This document shows, one piece after another, positions 26,700-35,621 of a stretch of 64,000 nt of DNA. The stretch is taken from positions 62,001 to 126,000 of the forward strand of contig NZ_JAIUZP010000013.1 of NCBI RefSeq assembly GCF_020171315.1, written 5' to 3'. Position numbers and translations under genes: made by a program. Numbering within the stretch: the first letter of the stretch is position 1; each line of letters opens with the position of its first letter. The notes under the pieces were generated by a model. The model was not told the origin of the DNA and made no database searches. It saw nothing but the letters and a program-made list of their open reading frames with translations. This DNA is from Pseudooceanicola nanhaiensis (lineage in GTDB: Bacteria > Pseudomonadota > Alphaproteobacteria > Rhodobacterales > Rhodobacteraceae).

Positions 26700-27500
26700 T
26701 TAGTCGCAGCGCACCGACATGCCGCCATCCACCACGATCTCGGTCCCGGTGATGAAGCGGCTTTCCTCGGAGGCGAGGAAGAGCGCGGCATTCGCCGTAT
26801 CGCGCCCGTCGCCCATCCAGCCCATGGGGATCCGGGCCAGCCGCTGTGCCAGCAGCGCATCCACATCGCCCCCCGCCCGTTGCCCGGCAAGGCGCGCCTC
26901 GACCATCGGCGTATGGAGCTGGCCGGGCACCACGGTGTTCACACGGATGCCCTTGGGCGCATATTCGACGGCCGTGACCTTGCCGAACTGGATCACCGCC
27001 GCCTTGGAGGCGGCATAGGCGGCCTGCGCCGCGCCGGTCCAGCGCATCCCGGAGGTGGAGGAGGTGTTGACGATGGCCCCCGCGCCCTGCGCGTCCATAT
27101 GGGGCAGCACCGCCTTGCAGGTCAGGAAGACGGATTTGAGGTTGAACTCCATCTGCCGGTCCCAATCCTCCTCCGAGAGCTGAACCGCCCCGCCCTTGAA
27201 CGACCCGCCCACGTTGTTGACGAGGATATCGACCCGGCCGAAGCGCGCGATACAGGCGGCGACCATCGCCTCGACCGCCCCGGCGTCCGTCACGTCGCAG
27301 AGGTAGGGCTCGATCTCGCCCCCCACGGCGCGGGTGCGGGTCAGAGTCTCTTCCATCGTCTCGGCGCGCAGGTCGACGGCAAAGATCTTGGCCCCCTCCT
27401 CGGCAAAGCGCACGCAGGCGGCGCGGCCGTTGCCCCAGCCGGGGCCGACACAGCCCGCGCCGGTGATGATCGCCACCTTGTCCTGAAGCCGCCCGCTCAT
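26700..27500 (-). CDS. Short-chain dehydrogenase/reductase
   Basis: 266 residues of the classical SDR family. The cofactor motif is a variant, TGAGCVGPGWGNGRA, longer than the usual TGxxxGIG. NNVGGS, the catalytic Ser in NTSSTSGM, and YAASK supply the rest of the active site. The C-terminal segment ends with TGTEIVVDGGMSVRCD. It is the last gene of a run whose neighbours overlap by four bases, so it presumably oxidises or reduces an intermediate of the substrate imported by the TRAP genes upstream. The substrate is not predictable. Confidence 0.9.
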   Translation of the reverse strand: MSGRLQDKVAIITGAGCVGPGWGNGRAACVRFAEEGAKIFAVDLRAETMEETLTRTRAVGGEIEPYLCDVTDAGAVEAMVAACIARFGRVDILVNNVGGSFKGGAVQLSEEDWDRQMEFNLKSVFLTCKAVLPHMDAQGAGAIVNTSSTSGMRWTGAAQAAYAASKAAVIQFGKVTAVEYAPKGIRVNTVVPGQLHTPMVEARLAGQRAGGDVDALLAQRLARIPMGWMGDGRDTANAALFLASEESRFITGTEIVVDGGMSVRCD

Positions 27501-28375
27501 GCCGCGCCCCCGAAGTCGTAAAGCCGCTGCGGGTTCTCCACCATCAGCCGGTGCAGGGCCGCCGCGTCTGGTGCGATGACCTTCAGCGTATCGACGAGGA
27601 TGCCGTCATCCGGCGGAGCGGCGCGGAAGTTGGGGTGCGGCCAATCGGTGCCCCAGATCGTCCGGTCGGGGAACATTTCGACCAGCTTGGCGGCAAAGGG
27701 CGTGGCATCGGCATAGGGCGGCTCCTGCACCGAGCAGCGTTCGGAGCCCGAGACCTTGAGCCAGACATGCTCCTGCTCGCCCAGCTTCATCAGGGTCTGG
27801 AACGGGGCCTGATCCATCCCGAGGCTGGCGTCGATCCGGCCCATGTGGTCGATCACCACGGGGCAGGGGAGCCCGGCCAGAACCGGGGCAAGATCGGCGA
27901 TCAGCCCGGCCTCCATGTGGATCAGCAGCTGCCAGCCATGCTCCGCCAGACGGGGGGCGAGGGCGCGCAGCTGGTCATGGCTCGCGCCGGGGGCGAGATG
28001 GGCCATGTAGTTGAACCGCACCCCGCGGAAGCCCTGCGCGTCGAGGCGCCGGATCTCGGCATCCGAAATATCCGGCGGGGCAAGCGCGATGCCGAGATAG
28101 CGGCCCGGCCGGGCGGCGATGGCATCGGCCACGACGGAATTGTCATGCCCGTGACAGCCGGACTGGACGATCACGCAGCGGTCGATCCCCAGCATGTCAT
28201 GCAGGCGGAAAAGCTCTTCCTTGGGCGCCTCGCCGGGTTTGAAGCCGCTCTCGGGCGCATAGGGAAAGCGCGCGACGGGGCCGAAGACATGGACGTGACA
28301 ATCGGTGGCGCCGGCGGGCAGCGTCAGCGTCGGCGCGCTGCGGTCGGGGTTCCAGGTGAGGGCGGCGTCGGTCAT
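27497..28375 (-). CDS. Amidohydrolase 2 family lactonase (LigI/PDC hydrolase-like)
   Basis: 292 residues, a TIM-barrel metal hydrolase of the amidohydrolase 2 group. DCHVHVFG gives the HxH motif, VIDHMGR the barrel histidine, and GTDWPHPN the final Asp block. The last is shared with 2-pyrone-4,6-dicarboxylate hydrolase (LigI) and related lactonases. It overlaps the neighbouring genes by four bases on both sides. Next to a carboxymuconolactone decarboxylase-like gene this suggests ring-fission or lactone chemistry. The precise lactone is inference; other dicarboxylate lactones are equally possible. Confidence 0.87.
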   Translation of the reverse strand: MTDAALTWNPDRSAPTLTLPAGATDCHVHVFGPVARFPYAPESGFKPGEAPKEELFRLHDMLGIDRCVIVQSGCHGHDNSVVADAIAARPGRYLGIALAPPDISDAEIRRLDAQGFRGVRFNYMAHLAPGASHDQLRALAPRLAEHGWQLLIHMEAGLIADLAPVLAGLPCPVVIDHMGRIDASLGMDQAPFQTLMKLGEQEHVWLKVSGSERCSVQEPPYADATPFAAKLVEMFPDRTIWGTDWPHPNFRAAPPDDGILVDTLKVIAPDAAALHRLMVENPQRLYDFGGAA

Positions 28376-28935
28376 GTCAGGTCCTTCGGGGCGTCGGCGG
28401 GCGGCGAGATGCGGAACACGTTCAGCGTGGCGGAAATCAGCGTGTAGTAGCCAATGACCCCCACCAGATCGACGAGCCGCTGCGTGCCCAGAACCTCGAC
28501 CGCCTCGGCATAGAGGGCATCGGGCAGGTTGTGCGTGGTCAGCACGGAGGTAGCGACCTGATGGGTCACGCGTTCCTCGGCGTCGGCGTAGGGCGGCGGC
28601 GTGCCGGTGCGGATCGCCTCGACCACTTCGGGCGAGAGACCGGCCTTGAGCGCGGGGGGCTTGTGGGCGAACCACTCGTATTCCGCGCTCCAGTGCCGGG
28701 CCATGGTGAGGATCGCCAGTTCGCTCAGCCGGGGCTCGAGCGCGGAGTCATAGCGGCAGTAGCGCCCGAGGTCCTGCGCCTTCGCGGCCAGTTCCGGGCG
28801 ATGCAGCCAGACGGCGAGCGGGCCGCGTACGCCACCGCGCGGGCCGCTGGCGATGGCCTCGTGGATCTCGCGCTGACGGTCGGTGTAGGTGGCGGGATCG
28901 GGCGCGGCGAGGCGCTGTGCGGGCCAGTCGGTCAT
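28372..28935 (-). CDS. Carboxymuconolactone decarboxylase family protein
   Basis: 187 residues with the alpha-helical CMD/AhpD fold: RLSELAILTMARHWSAEYEWFAH is the family core block. The redox CxxC of AhpD is absent, so this is not an alkylhydroperoxidase of that type and is closer to decarboxylase-like members. It overlaps the amidohydrolase downstream and the GST gene upstream by four bases each (ATGA). The start at 28935 (MTDWPAQRL) overlaps the GST stop, which supports it over a longer frame. Family members are often misnamed, so the reaction is left open. Confidence 0.85.
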   Translation of the reverse strand: MTDWPAQRLAAPDPATYTDRQREIHEAIASGPRGGVRGPLAVWLHRPELAAKAQDLGRYCRYDSALEPRLSELAILTMARHWSAEYEWFAHKPPALKAGLSPEVVEAIRTGTPPPYADAEERVTHQVATSVLTTHNLPDALYAEAVEVLGTQRLVDLVGVIGYYTLISATLNVFRISPPADAPKDLT

Positions 28936-29591
28936 CGGGGTCTCTCCGTTTCGGCATGGGCGGGTTCGGCGGCGTCGAAGGCGGCCAGCCAGTCCACGAG
29001 CGCGGGCCAGCGGTCGCGCCATGTCACCGGCTGGCGCCAGTCGAGATACCCCAGCGAACAGGCCAGCGAGATCGAGGCCGCATCGGTCACCCGGGGATCG
29101 GGCGGCAGGGCGGCAAGCGCCGTCAGCCCGCGGTCGATCTTGCCCCGCTGATGGTCGAGCCAGACCTCCGAGGCCTGATGCGCCTCGCGGAAGCGGCCCT
29201 CGTAGACCATCAGAAGCGCGGCATCGGTGACGCCATCGGCAAGGCAGGACTGCGTCAGGCAGCGGAACCTGTCCGGCCCGGTGCGCGGGATCAGCCGCCC
29301 GCCCCCCGCCAACGTGTCGAGGTATTCGAGGATCACGCGGCTGTCGTAGTAGGTCTCGCCCGCCGTCATCAGGCAGGGGATCTTCCCCAGCGGGTTCTGC
29401 TGGCGCAGGCTGTCGCTCTCGTCCCGGGTATCGGCGGGGATGACCTCGATCCGCTCCGTCAGGCCGAGGACCGAGATCGCCATGCGCACCTTGCGGCCAT
29501 AGGGCGAGGTGAGGGTCGAGCGCAGGATCGCCCGCCCCCCATGCCCTGCCCCGGCAAGGGGCAGGCGGGGGTCTGTCACGGCGCCGGTCAC
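28932..29591 (-). CDS. Glutathione S-transferase
   Basis: About 219 residues. The N-terminal thioredoxin-like domain has SPYGRKVRMAISVLGL and QQNPLGKIPCL, then DSRVILEYLDTLAGGG, which contains the glutathione-binding acidic/Ser pair. An all-helical C-terminal domain follows. The start is uncertain: a GTG at 29591 overlaps the TRAP permease stop (GTGA), and a second GTG lies five codons on; recognisable sequence begins at RAILRSTLTSPYG. In catabolic operons GSTs cleave ethers, isomerise rings or dehalogenate. Placed between a TRAP importer and lactone-type hydrolases, it probably acts on the imported compound and not in general detoxification. Confidence 0.85.
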   Translation of the reverse strand: MTGAVTDPRLPLAGAGHGGRAILRSTLTSPYGRKVRMAISVLGLTERIEVIPADTRDESDSLRQQNPLGKIPCLMTAGETYYDSRVILEYLDTLAGGGRLIPRTGPDRFRCLTQSCLADGVTDAALLMVYEGRFREAHQASEVWLDHQRGKIDRGLTALAALPPDPRVTDAASISLACSLGYLDWRQPVTWRDRWPALVDWLAAFDAAEPAHAETERPR

Positions 29592-30898
29592 AGCATCGTA
29601 CTCGGCAGGAAGAGGGCGATCTGCGGGATCAGGCAGAGCAGGATCAACATGGCAAAGCCCGCCAGCACGAAGGGCACGAGACCCTTGAACACCTGCTCCA
29701 GCGAGACCCGGCCGTTGGAGGCGGATTGCACCACGAAGCAGTTGATTCCCACGGGTGGCGTCACCGCGCCGATCTCCACCAGCAGCACCACGAAGATGCC
29801 GAACCAGATCGGATCGAAGCCGAGGTTCATCATCACCGGGTGGGTGATCGGCAGGGTGATCGCCAGCAGGGCGGGTGCATCCATCATCATGCCAAGCGCG
29901 AGGTAGATCAGCGAGACCAGCACCACGATCACCCAGCGGTTCACGTCCAGCCCCGTGAGGTAGCCCCCCACCGTGTTCGCCACGCCCGAGAGGGCGAGGA
30001 ACTTGGAGAAGACGAGCGCCGCGATCAGGATGCCGAAGATCATCGCCGTGGTCTGGATCGTCTCCATCAGCGTCTTGCGCAGCTCGACACCCTTGATGCC
30101 CTTGTGGCGGATCACGGCGAGCGTCAGCGTGGCGAAGGCCCCGATGCCGCCGGCCTCGGTCGGGGTGAAGATCCCGACATAGAGCCCCACGACGATCAGC
30201 ATGATCAGCAGCACCAGCGGCCCGGCCAGCTTCAGCGAGGCGAATTTCTCGCGCAGGGTGAAGCTGTAATTTTCCTGCGGGGCCAGCGAGGGGTTGCGCA
30301 GCACGGTCAGCCAGATCGCGAAGCAAAGCACGATGGCGAAGACCACGCCGGGAATGAAGCCCGCGATCAGCAGCGCCCCGATCGAACTGTCGGTCAGGAT
30401 GCCATAGACCACCACCAGGGCCGAGGGCGGGATCATCACCGCCAGTGTCCCCGCGATGGCGATGGAGGCAGAGGCGAGGCTCTTGTCATAGCCCCGGTCC
30501 AGCATCTGCGGCAGCGCCAGCTTGGTAAAGACCGTGGCCGTGCCCACCGAGGAGCCCGAGGCCGCGCCGAAGGCCGCCGCGCCGAGCGTGGTCGAAATCG
30601 CCAGCCCGCCGCGCAGGTTGCCCAGCCACTTGGTGGTGGCCTCGAAGAGGTCTTCGCCAAGGCCCGCGCGCATGGCGAAGAAGCCCATGAGCAGGAAGAG
30701 CGGGATCACCGAGAAGTGGAACGAATGGGTCGTGTCGAAGAAGACCGTCCCGAGGATGGCGGTGGCGGCCTTCATCCCCACCAGCGCGGCGAGGCCGAAG
30801 GCCCCCACGAGGCCCAGCACCACCATGACGTTGATGCCCAGCAGGATGCCGCCAAAGAGCGCAGCGACTCCGATGCCGCCGATGACCAGCGAACTCAT
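29588..30898 (-). CDS. TRAP transporter large permease (DctM)
   Basis: 436 residues with about 12 membrane segments. Characteristic stretches are FHFSVIPLFLLMGFFAMRAGL near residue 60, a GAASGSSVGTATVFTKLALPQM region, IPPSALVVVYGILTDSSIGALLIAG, TEAGGIGAFATL, and EIGAVTPPVGINCFVVQS near the end. With the DctQ (overlap ATGA) and DctP genes upstream it makes a sodium-coupled carboxylate importer. Its stop overlaps the GST start, tying transport to catabolism. Confidence 0.94.
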   Translation of the reverse strand: MSSLVIGGIGVAALFGGILLGINVMVVLGLVGAFGLAALVGMKAATAILGTVFFDTTHSFHFSVIPLFLLMGFFAMRAGLGEDLFEATTKWLGNLRGGLAISTTLGAAAFGAASGSSVGTATVFTKLALPQMLDRGYDKSLASASIAIAGTLAVMIPPSALVVVYGILTDSSIGALLIAGFIPGVVFAIVLCFAIWLTVLRNPSLAPQENYSFTLREKFASLKLAGPLVLLIMLIVVGLYVGIFTPTEAGGIGAFATLTLAVIRHKGIKGVELRKTLMETIQTTAMIFGILIAALVFSKFLALSGVANTVGGYLTGLDVNRWVIVVLVSLIYLALGMMMDAPALLAITLPITHPVMMNLGFDPIWFGIFVVLLVEIGAVTPPVGINCFVVQSASNGRVSLEQVFKGLVPFVLAGFAMLILLCLIPQIALFLPSTML

Positions 30899-31419
30899 TC
30901 CAGTACCTCATGTTTGTCGTCGTCGAGACGGCCGCCCGCGGCGACCCAGATCGCGTCCAGCAGGAACTGGATCGCCAGCAGGGCGAGGCCGAGGAAGATG
31001 GCGAATTTGATCGGCCAGATCGGGAAGCGGATGGACCCGCGTTCCAGCTCGCCGATGGAGAAGCTCTTCATCGCCATGAGCCAGCCCGCGTAGGCCGCCC
31101 AGGCGAAGAGCACGAAGCCCGCCAGCATCGCCAGAACCCGCGCGGCGCGTTCCAGCGGCTTGGGCAGATGTTGCGTCAGCAGGACCACCTTGATGTGGCC
31201 GCCGCGCATCTGTGTCAGGGCGAGCGAGAGGAAGATGATCAGCGGCAGGGCGCTTTCGGTCAGTTCCAGCGTGCCGGTGACGGGCTGGTTGAAGAGGTAG
31301 CGCATCAGCACGTTGGCCACGACCAGCAGCATCACGGCGAAGAGCATCACGCCGGAGACCGTGCCGCAGAAGATCAGGAGGGCACCGAACTTCCGGCGCA
31401 GGAGGTCTAGGGTTTGCAT
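30895..31419 (-). CDS. TRAP transporter small permease (DctQ)
   Basis: 174 residues and four predicted membrane helices. ANVLMRYLFNQPVTGTLELTE is the family block joining helices one and two, and TQMRGGHIKVVLL the next. It forms the membrane complex with the DctM protein, whose gene overlaps by four bases. The start at 31419 lies 191 bases after the DctP stop, a gap filled by two stem-loops. Confidence 0.92.
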   Translation of the reverse strand: MQTLDLLRRKFGALLIFCGTVSGVMLFAVMLLVVANVLMRYLFNQPVTGTLELTESALPLIIFLSLALTQMRGGHIKVVLLTQHLPKPLERAARVLAMLAGFVLFAWAAYAGWLMAMKSFSIGELERGSIRFPIWPIKFAIFLGLALLAIQFLLDAIWVAAGGRLDDDKHEVLE

Positions 31420-31442
31420 GTCAGGAGCTTTCGGCAGAGGGA

Positions 31443-31491
31443 GGCCCCGCCCGCGGATCGCGCGGGGCCGGCTCCGCCCCGGGGGGCGGAG
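31443..31491. terminator. Two tandem stem-loops between dctP and dctQ
   Basis: GGCCCCGC/GCGGGGCC at 31443-31469 with an 11-base loop, and CTCCGCC/GGCGGAG at 31472-31491. They sit between the binding-protein and small-permease genes and could lower downstream expression or protect the binding-protein mRNA. The same two-hairpin arrangement occurs in the other DctPQM operon (60477-60518). Confidence 0.55.
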
Positions 31492-31610
31492 ACTGTTGTA
31501 GACGGGCCCGCATGGAACGGGCTGGATCGGCTAGGCGCGCCGCAACCGGACTGTCGGTCAGGGTTTGGCGGGCAAAGGCGGCCGGGCAGGGGCCCGGCGC
31601 GCCGCGGGGC

Positions 31611-32633
31611 TCACTTGAAGTCGAAGGCTTTCACGATCTCTTCGGCGGGAACGCCTGCGGCATTCGCCTTGTCGATCCACTCCTGCCGGACGCCCTGAAC
31701 CCCGGCGTCGTCGATCACGCTCAGCAGTTCCTCCTCGGGGAAGGGGATCACCTCGACGCCGAGGTCGCCCTTCCAGAGTTCGCGCACCCGCGCCGCGTCT
31801 TCGTCCAGCACGCGGGCGTATTCGACAAGGTAGTCCTTGCCCAGCTGGTCCACGACGGCCTTCGTCTCGTCATCCATGCCGTTGTAGGTGTCGAGGTTCA
31901 TCGCCAGCAGGTGCCCGAAGGAGGCCCCCAGCGGGATCTCGATGTAGTACTTGGCCACCTCGTCGTACTTCCAGCCGCGGGCGAGGGCGGGGCCGATGGG
32001 CGTGCAGTCGATGATCGAGCGTTGCAGCGCCTCGTAGGCTTCCGAGGTCGCGATCGAGACCGGCGAGGCACCAAGCGCCTCGATCAGCTTGGGATAGGCA
32101 AAGCCGTAGGAGCGGATGCGCAGGCCCTTCATGTCCGCCACGCTCTTTACCGGCTTGGTGCAGAGCAGGCCGTAATCCTCCAGCGGGCGGAAGCCCATGG
32201 CGTGCAGGTTCTGCGCCGCCAGCTCTTCGCCGAACTGGGGATAGGTCGCGTGCATCTCTTCCATGAACTCGCCCACGGCGCGGGCGTTCATCGGCTGCGG
32301 GATGAAGAAGCCCACCGCGTTGTTGAGCGGCATCAGGTCGGGGAAATAGGGCGTGATGACATCGCCGAAATCGCCGACACCGGCGGCGAGCGCCTCGGGG
32401 ATCTCGCGGGTCTTGGCGACGGAGCCGCCCCAGAAGACCGTGATGGAATGCTTGCCCTCGGTGCGTTTGGCGAATTCATCCACCAGCCACTGGGTGGTGA
32501 TCGCCTGCGCGTCGCCTGCGCCCTGCGGCTTGAAGGTGATCCATTTGTACGTGTCGGCCTGCGCCACCGAGGCGAGACCGATCAGGGCCGTCAGCGCAAC
32601 CGCCGACGACTTCGCGAAAGAAGTCAGAGACAT
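31611..32633 (-). CDS. TRAP transporter solute-binding protein (DctP family)
   Basis: 340 residues with an N-terminal signal peptide (to about residue 26, VALTALIGLASVAQA). The mature protein has VKSVADMKGLRIRSYGFAYPKLIEALGASPVSIATSEAYEAL, including the conserved Arg that binds the ligand carboxylate and the family loop that follows. The start ATG at 32633 has GGGAGG six bases upstream. It directs the ligand of the DctQM proteins encoded next. A variable pocket prevents naming the acid. Confidence 0.93.
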   Translation of the reverse strand: MSLTSFAKSSAVALTALIGLASVAQADTYKWITFKPQGAGDAQAITTQWLVDEFAKRTEGKHSITVFWGGSVAKTREIPEALAAGVGDFGDVITPYFPDLMPLNNAVGFFIPQPMNARAVGEFMEEMHATYPQFGEELAAQNLHAMGFRPLEDYGLLCTKPVKSVADMKGLRIRSYGFAYPKLIEALGASPVSIATSEAYEALQRSIIDCTPIGPALARGWKYDEVAKYYIEIPLGASFGHLLAMNLDTYNGMDDETKAVVDQLGKDYLVEYARVLDEDAARVRELWKGDLGVEVIPFPEEELLSVIDDAGVQGVRQEWIDKANAAGVPAEEIVKAFDFK

Positions 32634-32726
32634 GTATCCTCCCAGAGTTACGGACCTCCTCCGGGCCCGTCTGCGGTGATCCTCGACTGCGGCGAGGCAT
32701 AATTCAAATACTGTAATTTCATGGGC

Positions 32727-32747
32727 GCGATACCTTTGCGGTATCGC
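32727..32747 (-). terminator. Short hairpin after the LysR gene
   Basis: GCGATACC and GGTATCGC form a perfect eight-base-pair stem around a five-base loop, directly beyond the LysR stop. The region that follows on the minus strand is AT-rich (ATGAAATTACAGTATTTGAAT) and probably holds the dctP promoter. The hairpin may limit read-through between them. Confidence 0.45.
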
Positions 32748-33713
32748 TCACTTCCAGATGCCCGCCTCGACCAGCCCGCCGACGATGGCGCGGACCTCGG
32801 CCTCGACCACCTGGATCGCCTTCTTGCGCTGCTGGTCGGCCTTGGTGGCGGTGCAGAGCGTCCATTCGACCCGGGGATCGGTGATCGGCCGGGCCTCCAG
32901 CGTGCCGTTCTGCACCTCCGACAGGACGCCGCCATAGGTCAGGATGGTGAAGCCGTGGCCGTTGCGGACGAGGGCCTTGAGGTGCCAGACACCATCCACA
33001 CGCTGGCGGATGTTCAGCTCCTTGCCGATCTCGTCGGCGTGCTTGTCCACGAGGACCCGCAGGAAGTTCGGGCGGCTCGGCATGATGAGGGGCAGATCGG
33101 CGGCCTCGGCCAGCGGATAGCTCTCGCGGTCGAGAGAGCCACAGGGCCCGATCACGCAGAGATGCTCCACCAGCAGGTCGGTGGTGACGATGTCGGCCTG
33201 CATCGGCGCGTCATGCATGACGGCCAGCCCGATCTCGCCCTGTGAGAGCTTGGATTCCAGCGCGTTGGAGAAGCCCTCGATGAAGCGCAGTTCGATCTCG
33301 GGGTAGGCGGCCTTGATCCGGGCCAGCAGCGGCGGGGCGATGAATTCGCCCGGTGTGGGCGGCATGCCCACCACCACGACGCCCTGCGGCCGGTCGGCAT
33401 GGGCGGTGACATCGTGATGGGCCTGCGCCACCTGCGCCATGATCGCATAGGCCCGGCGCTGCAGGATCTCGCCTGCCTCGGTCAGCTCCATGCCGCGCGG
33501 GGTCCGGTTGAAGACCGGCAGGCCGAGGTCCGCCTCCAGCCGGGCGATCTGGCGGCTGAGCGCGGGCTGCGCGATGCGCAGTCGCTCGGAGGCGCGGGTC
33601 ATGTTCTTCTCTTCGGCGACGCAGAGGAAATAGCGCAGGGTCCGCAGCTCCGGCTGCCAGTCGCGCGTCGTGATCCCCGTCGACATGCCTGTCTGTATCG
33701 CCTCATCCGCCAT
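32748..33713 (-). CDS. LysR-family transcriptional regulator
   Basis: 321 residues. The helix-turn-helix (NMTRASERLRIAQPALSRQIARLEADLGL) lies at about residues 35-65 because of an N-terminal extension of some 20 residues. The effector domain has VVVGMPPTPGEFIAPPLLARI and VHDAP-type segments. The start at 33713 follows GGAGG. Directly upstream of the TRAP/catabolic operon on the same strand, it is the likely regulator of that operon. A terminator separates it from the aldehyde dehydrogenase gene further upstream. Confidence 0.9.
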   Translation of the reverse strand: MADEAIQTGMSTGITTRDWQPELRTLRYFLCVAEEKNMTRASERLRIAQPALSRQIARLEADLGLPVFNRTPRGMELTEAGEILQRRAYAIMAQVAQAHHDVTAHADRPQGVVVVGMPPTPGEFIAPPLLARIKAAYPEIELRFIEGFSNALESKLSQGEIGLAVMHDAPMQADIVTTDLLVEHLCVIGPCGSLDRESYPLAEAADLPLIMPSRPNFLRVLVDKHADEIGKELNIRQRVDGVWHLKALVRNGHGFTILTYGGVLSEVQNGTLEARPITDPRVEWTLCTATKADQQRKKAIQVVEAEVRAIVGGLVEAGIWK

Positions 33714-33800
33714 CGTGCCCTCCACCGTCGCCCCCGAAGGTATAGCGCCGCCGGGACGGGCTGGCGATGGGGTGCCATGGGGGATGGGGGCGGAACAGGA

Positions 33801-33827
33801 AACGGCCGCCCCGGTGGGGCGGCCGTT
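33801..33827 (-). terminator. Strong intrinsic terminator after the aldehyde dehydrogenase gene
   Basis: AACGGCCGCCCC and GGGGCGGCCGTT form a perfect twelve-base-pair stem with a three-base loop. On the minus strand it is followed by TTTCCTGTT, a fair U-tract. It ends the succinate-semialdehyde dehydrogenase transcript. Confidence 0.75.
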
Positions 33828-33856
33828 GAACATCTGGCGCAGGGCTAAGGCCCGGC

Positions 33857-35290
33857 TCAGTCCATCCGCGTGACGAAGCGGGTGTCGAGGTAGGCCTCGA
33901 TAGCTTCCGACCCGCCCTCGGTGCCGATGCCGCTGTCCGCGATGCCGCCGAAGGGCACTTCGGGCAGCGCGAGGCCGAGGTGGTTGATCGTCAGCATCCC
34001 GGCGCGCATCTCCTGCGCGAGACGGTGACCGGTCTCGGCCGACCGGGTGAAGGCATAGGAGGCCAGCCCGAAGGGCAGGCGGTTCGCCTCGGCCATGGCC
34101 GCATCGGTGGTGTCGAAGCGGTTGATCACCGCGACCGGGCCGAAGGGCTCGTCGTTCATGATGTTCGCATTGGTCGGCACATCGGTCAGCACGGTCGGTT
34201 CGAAGAACCAGCCGCGGTTGCCGATCCGCTGGCCGCCGGTGGCAAGCGTCGCGCCCTTGGCCACCGCGTCCTCGACCATGCCCTGCAGGGCGGGGATGCG
34301 GCGCTCATTGGCGAGCGGGCCCATTTCGCTGGCCGGATCATTGCCCGGGCCGACCTTCACGGCCTTGGCAGCCTCGGTGAAGCCGTCGATGAAGCGGTCG
34401 GCCACGCCTTCCTGCACGAGGAACCGGGTCGGCGAGACGCAGACCTGGCCGGCGTTGCGGAACTTGTGCACCGACATGAGCGAGATCGCCTGATCGACAT
34501 CCGCGTCGTCAAACACCAGCACGGGGGCATGGCCGCCCAGTTCCATGGTGGATTTCTTCATGTGCAGACCCGCCATCGCGGCCAACTGCTTGCCCACCGG
34601 GGTGGAGCCGGTGAAGGAGATCTTGCGGATCACCGGGTGCGGGATGAGGTAGGAGGAGATCTCGGCCGGATCGCCATAGACGAGGTTCGCAACACCCGCC
34701 GGCAGGCCCGCGTCGGCGAAGCAGCGGATCAGGGCCGCGGGGGAGGCGGGGGTCTCTTCCGGGGCTTTCACGATGATCGAGCAGCCCGCGGCGAGCGCGG
34801 CAGAGAGCTTGCGCACCACCTGGTTGATCGGGAAGTTCCACGGGGTGAAGGCGGCGACGGGGCCCACCGGCTGCTTGAGGGTGAGCTGCGTCACGCCGGG
34901 CTGGCGGGCGGGGATCACCTGGCCGTAGGTGCGGCGGCCTTCTTCGGCGAACCAGTCGATGGTGTCGGCACCGCCGAGGATTTCCATCTTGGACTGGGCG
35001 AGGGGCTTGCCCTGTTCCGCGGTCATCATGGCGGCGATCTCGTCCGCGCGCTCGCGCAGCAGGTCGGCGGCCCGGCGCATCAGCTTGTAGCGGTCGAAGG
35101 CCCCGGTGGCGGCCCAGCCGGGGAAGGCACGGGCGGCGGCATCCAGAGCCGCGTCGAGATCGGGGATGCCGGCGTGGGCAACGCGGCCGATTTCCTCTTC
35201 GGTGGCAGGGTCGACGACCGGCAGGCTGCGCCCGTCGAGCGCGTCGCGCCAGATGCCGTCGATGAAGAGCTGGGTATCAGGATAGCTCAT
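33857..35290 (-). CDS. gabD: NAD(P)-dependent succinate-semialdehyde dehydrogenase
   Basis: 477 residues of the aldehyde dehydrogenase superfamily. [23 protein letters not shown] is the cofactor and oxyanion region; [18 protein letters not shown] carries the catalytic Glu; [15 protein letters not shown] carries the catalytic Cys. Closest motif agreement is with GabD-type enzymes, which convert succinic semialdehyde to succinate. The start at 35290 ([14 protein letters not shown]) follows AGGACC. It is divergent from the membrane permease gene at 35622. A related semialdehyde is possible as substrate. Confidence 0.88.
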   Translation of the reverse strand: MSYPDTQLFIDGIWRDALDGRSLPVVDPATEEEIGRVAHAGIPDLDAALDAAARAFPGWAATGAFDRYKLMRRAADLLRERADEIAAMMTAEQGKPLAQSKMEILGGADTIDWFAEEGRRTYGQVIPARQPGVTQLTLKQPVGPVAAFTPWNFPINQVVRKLSAALAAGCSIIVKAPEETPASPAALIRCFADAGLPAGVANLVYGDPAEISSYLIPHPVIRKISFTGSTPVGKQLAAMAGLHMKKSTMELGGHAPVLVFDDADVDQAISLMSVHKFRNAGQVCVSPTRFLVQEGVADRFIDGFTEAAKAVKVGPGNDPASEMGPLANERRIPALQGMVEDAVAKGATLATGGQRIGNRGWFFEPTVLTDVPTNANIMNDEPFGPVAVINRFDTTDAAMAEANRLPFGLASYAFTRSAETGHRLAQEMRAGMLTINHLGLALPEVPFGGIADSGIGTEGGSEAIEAYLDTRFVTRMD

Positions 35291-35621
35291 GAGGGGTCCT
35301 TCCTGTTTCGGGGGCCGGTGCCGAAGTCGTCTCTCCGGTCCGAACAGGCCTGTGCCCGTGCGTCCGGCCGCCCATGTCGCGATCGGGGCGGACATTCCGG
35401 GCAACCTTGCTGAATGTCAAACGCTATGGGCCGCAGACGGGCCGAATCCGGGGGAAATCCCCGCCGCCGCCCGCCTGCAGCGCTGCGCTGTTCCACGCCT
35501 TGGAACCGATCCGGCAAAAGGCCCCTGCGGCGGCGCAATTCGCCATTTGCTCTGCGCCGGATACAGGTTACTTACCGCAGGCGGGAGGAGGACCAGCGCT
35601 CTTGGAACCGATCGGAAGACG
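35291..35621. promoter_or_regulatory. Divergent intergenic region with a 13-base direct repeat
   Basis: These 331 bases lie between the divergent gabD-like and permease genes and must hold both promoters. CTTGGAACCGATC occurs at 35499-35511 and again at 35601-35613, the second copy only nine bases before the permease ATG. The spacing is 102 bases, about ten helical turns. I see no gene here and no clear -35/-10 pair. Confidence 0.4.

Noticed and set aside
35499-35613. The GGAAC strings as general-stress (EcfG-type) -35 elements
   Set aside because: No matching CGTT -10 element lies at the required distance from either copy.
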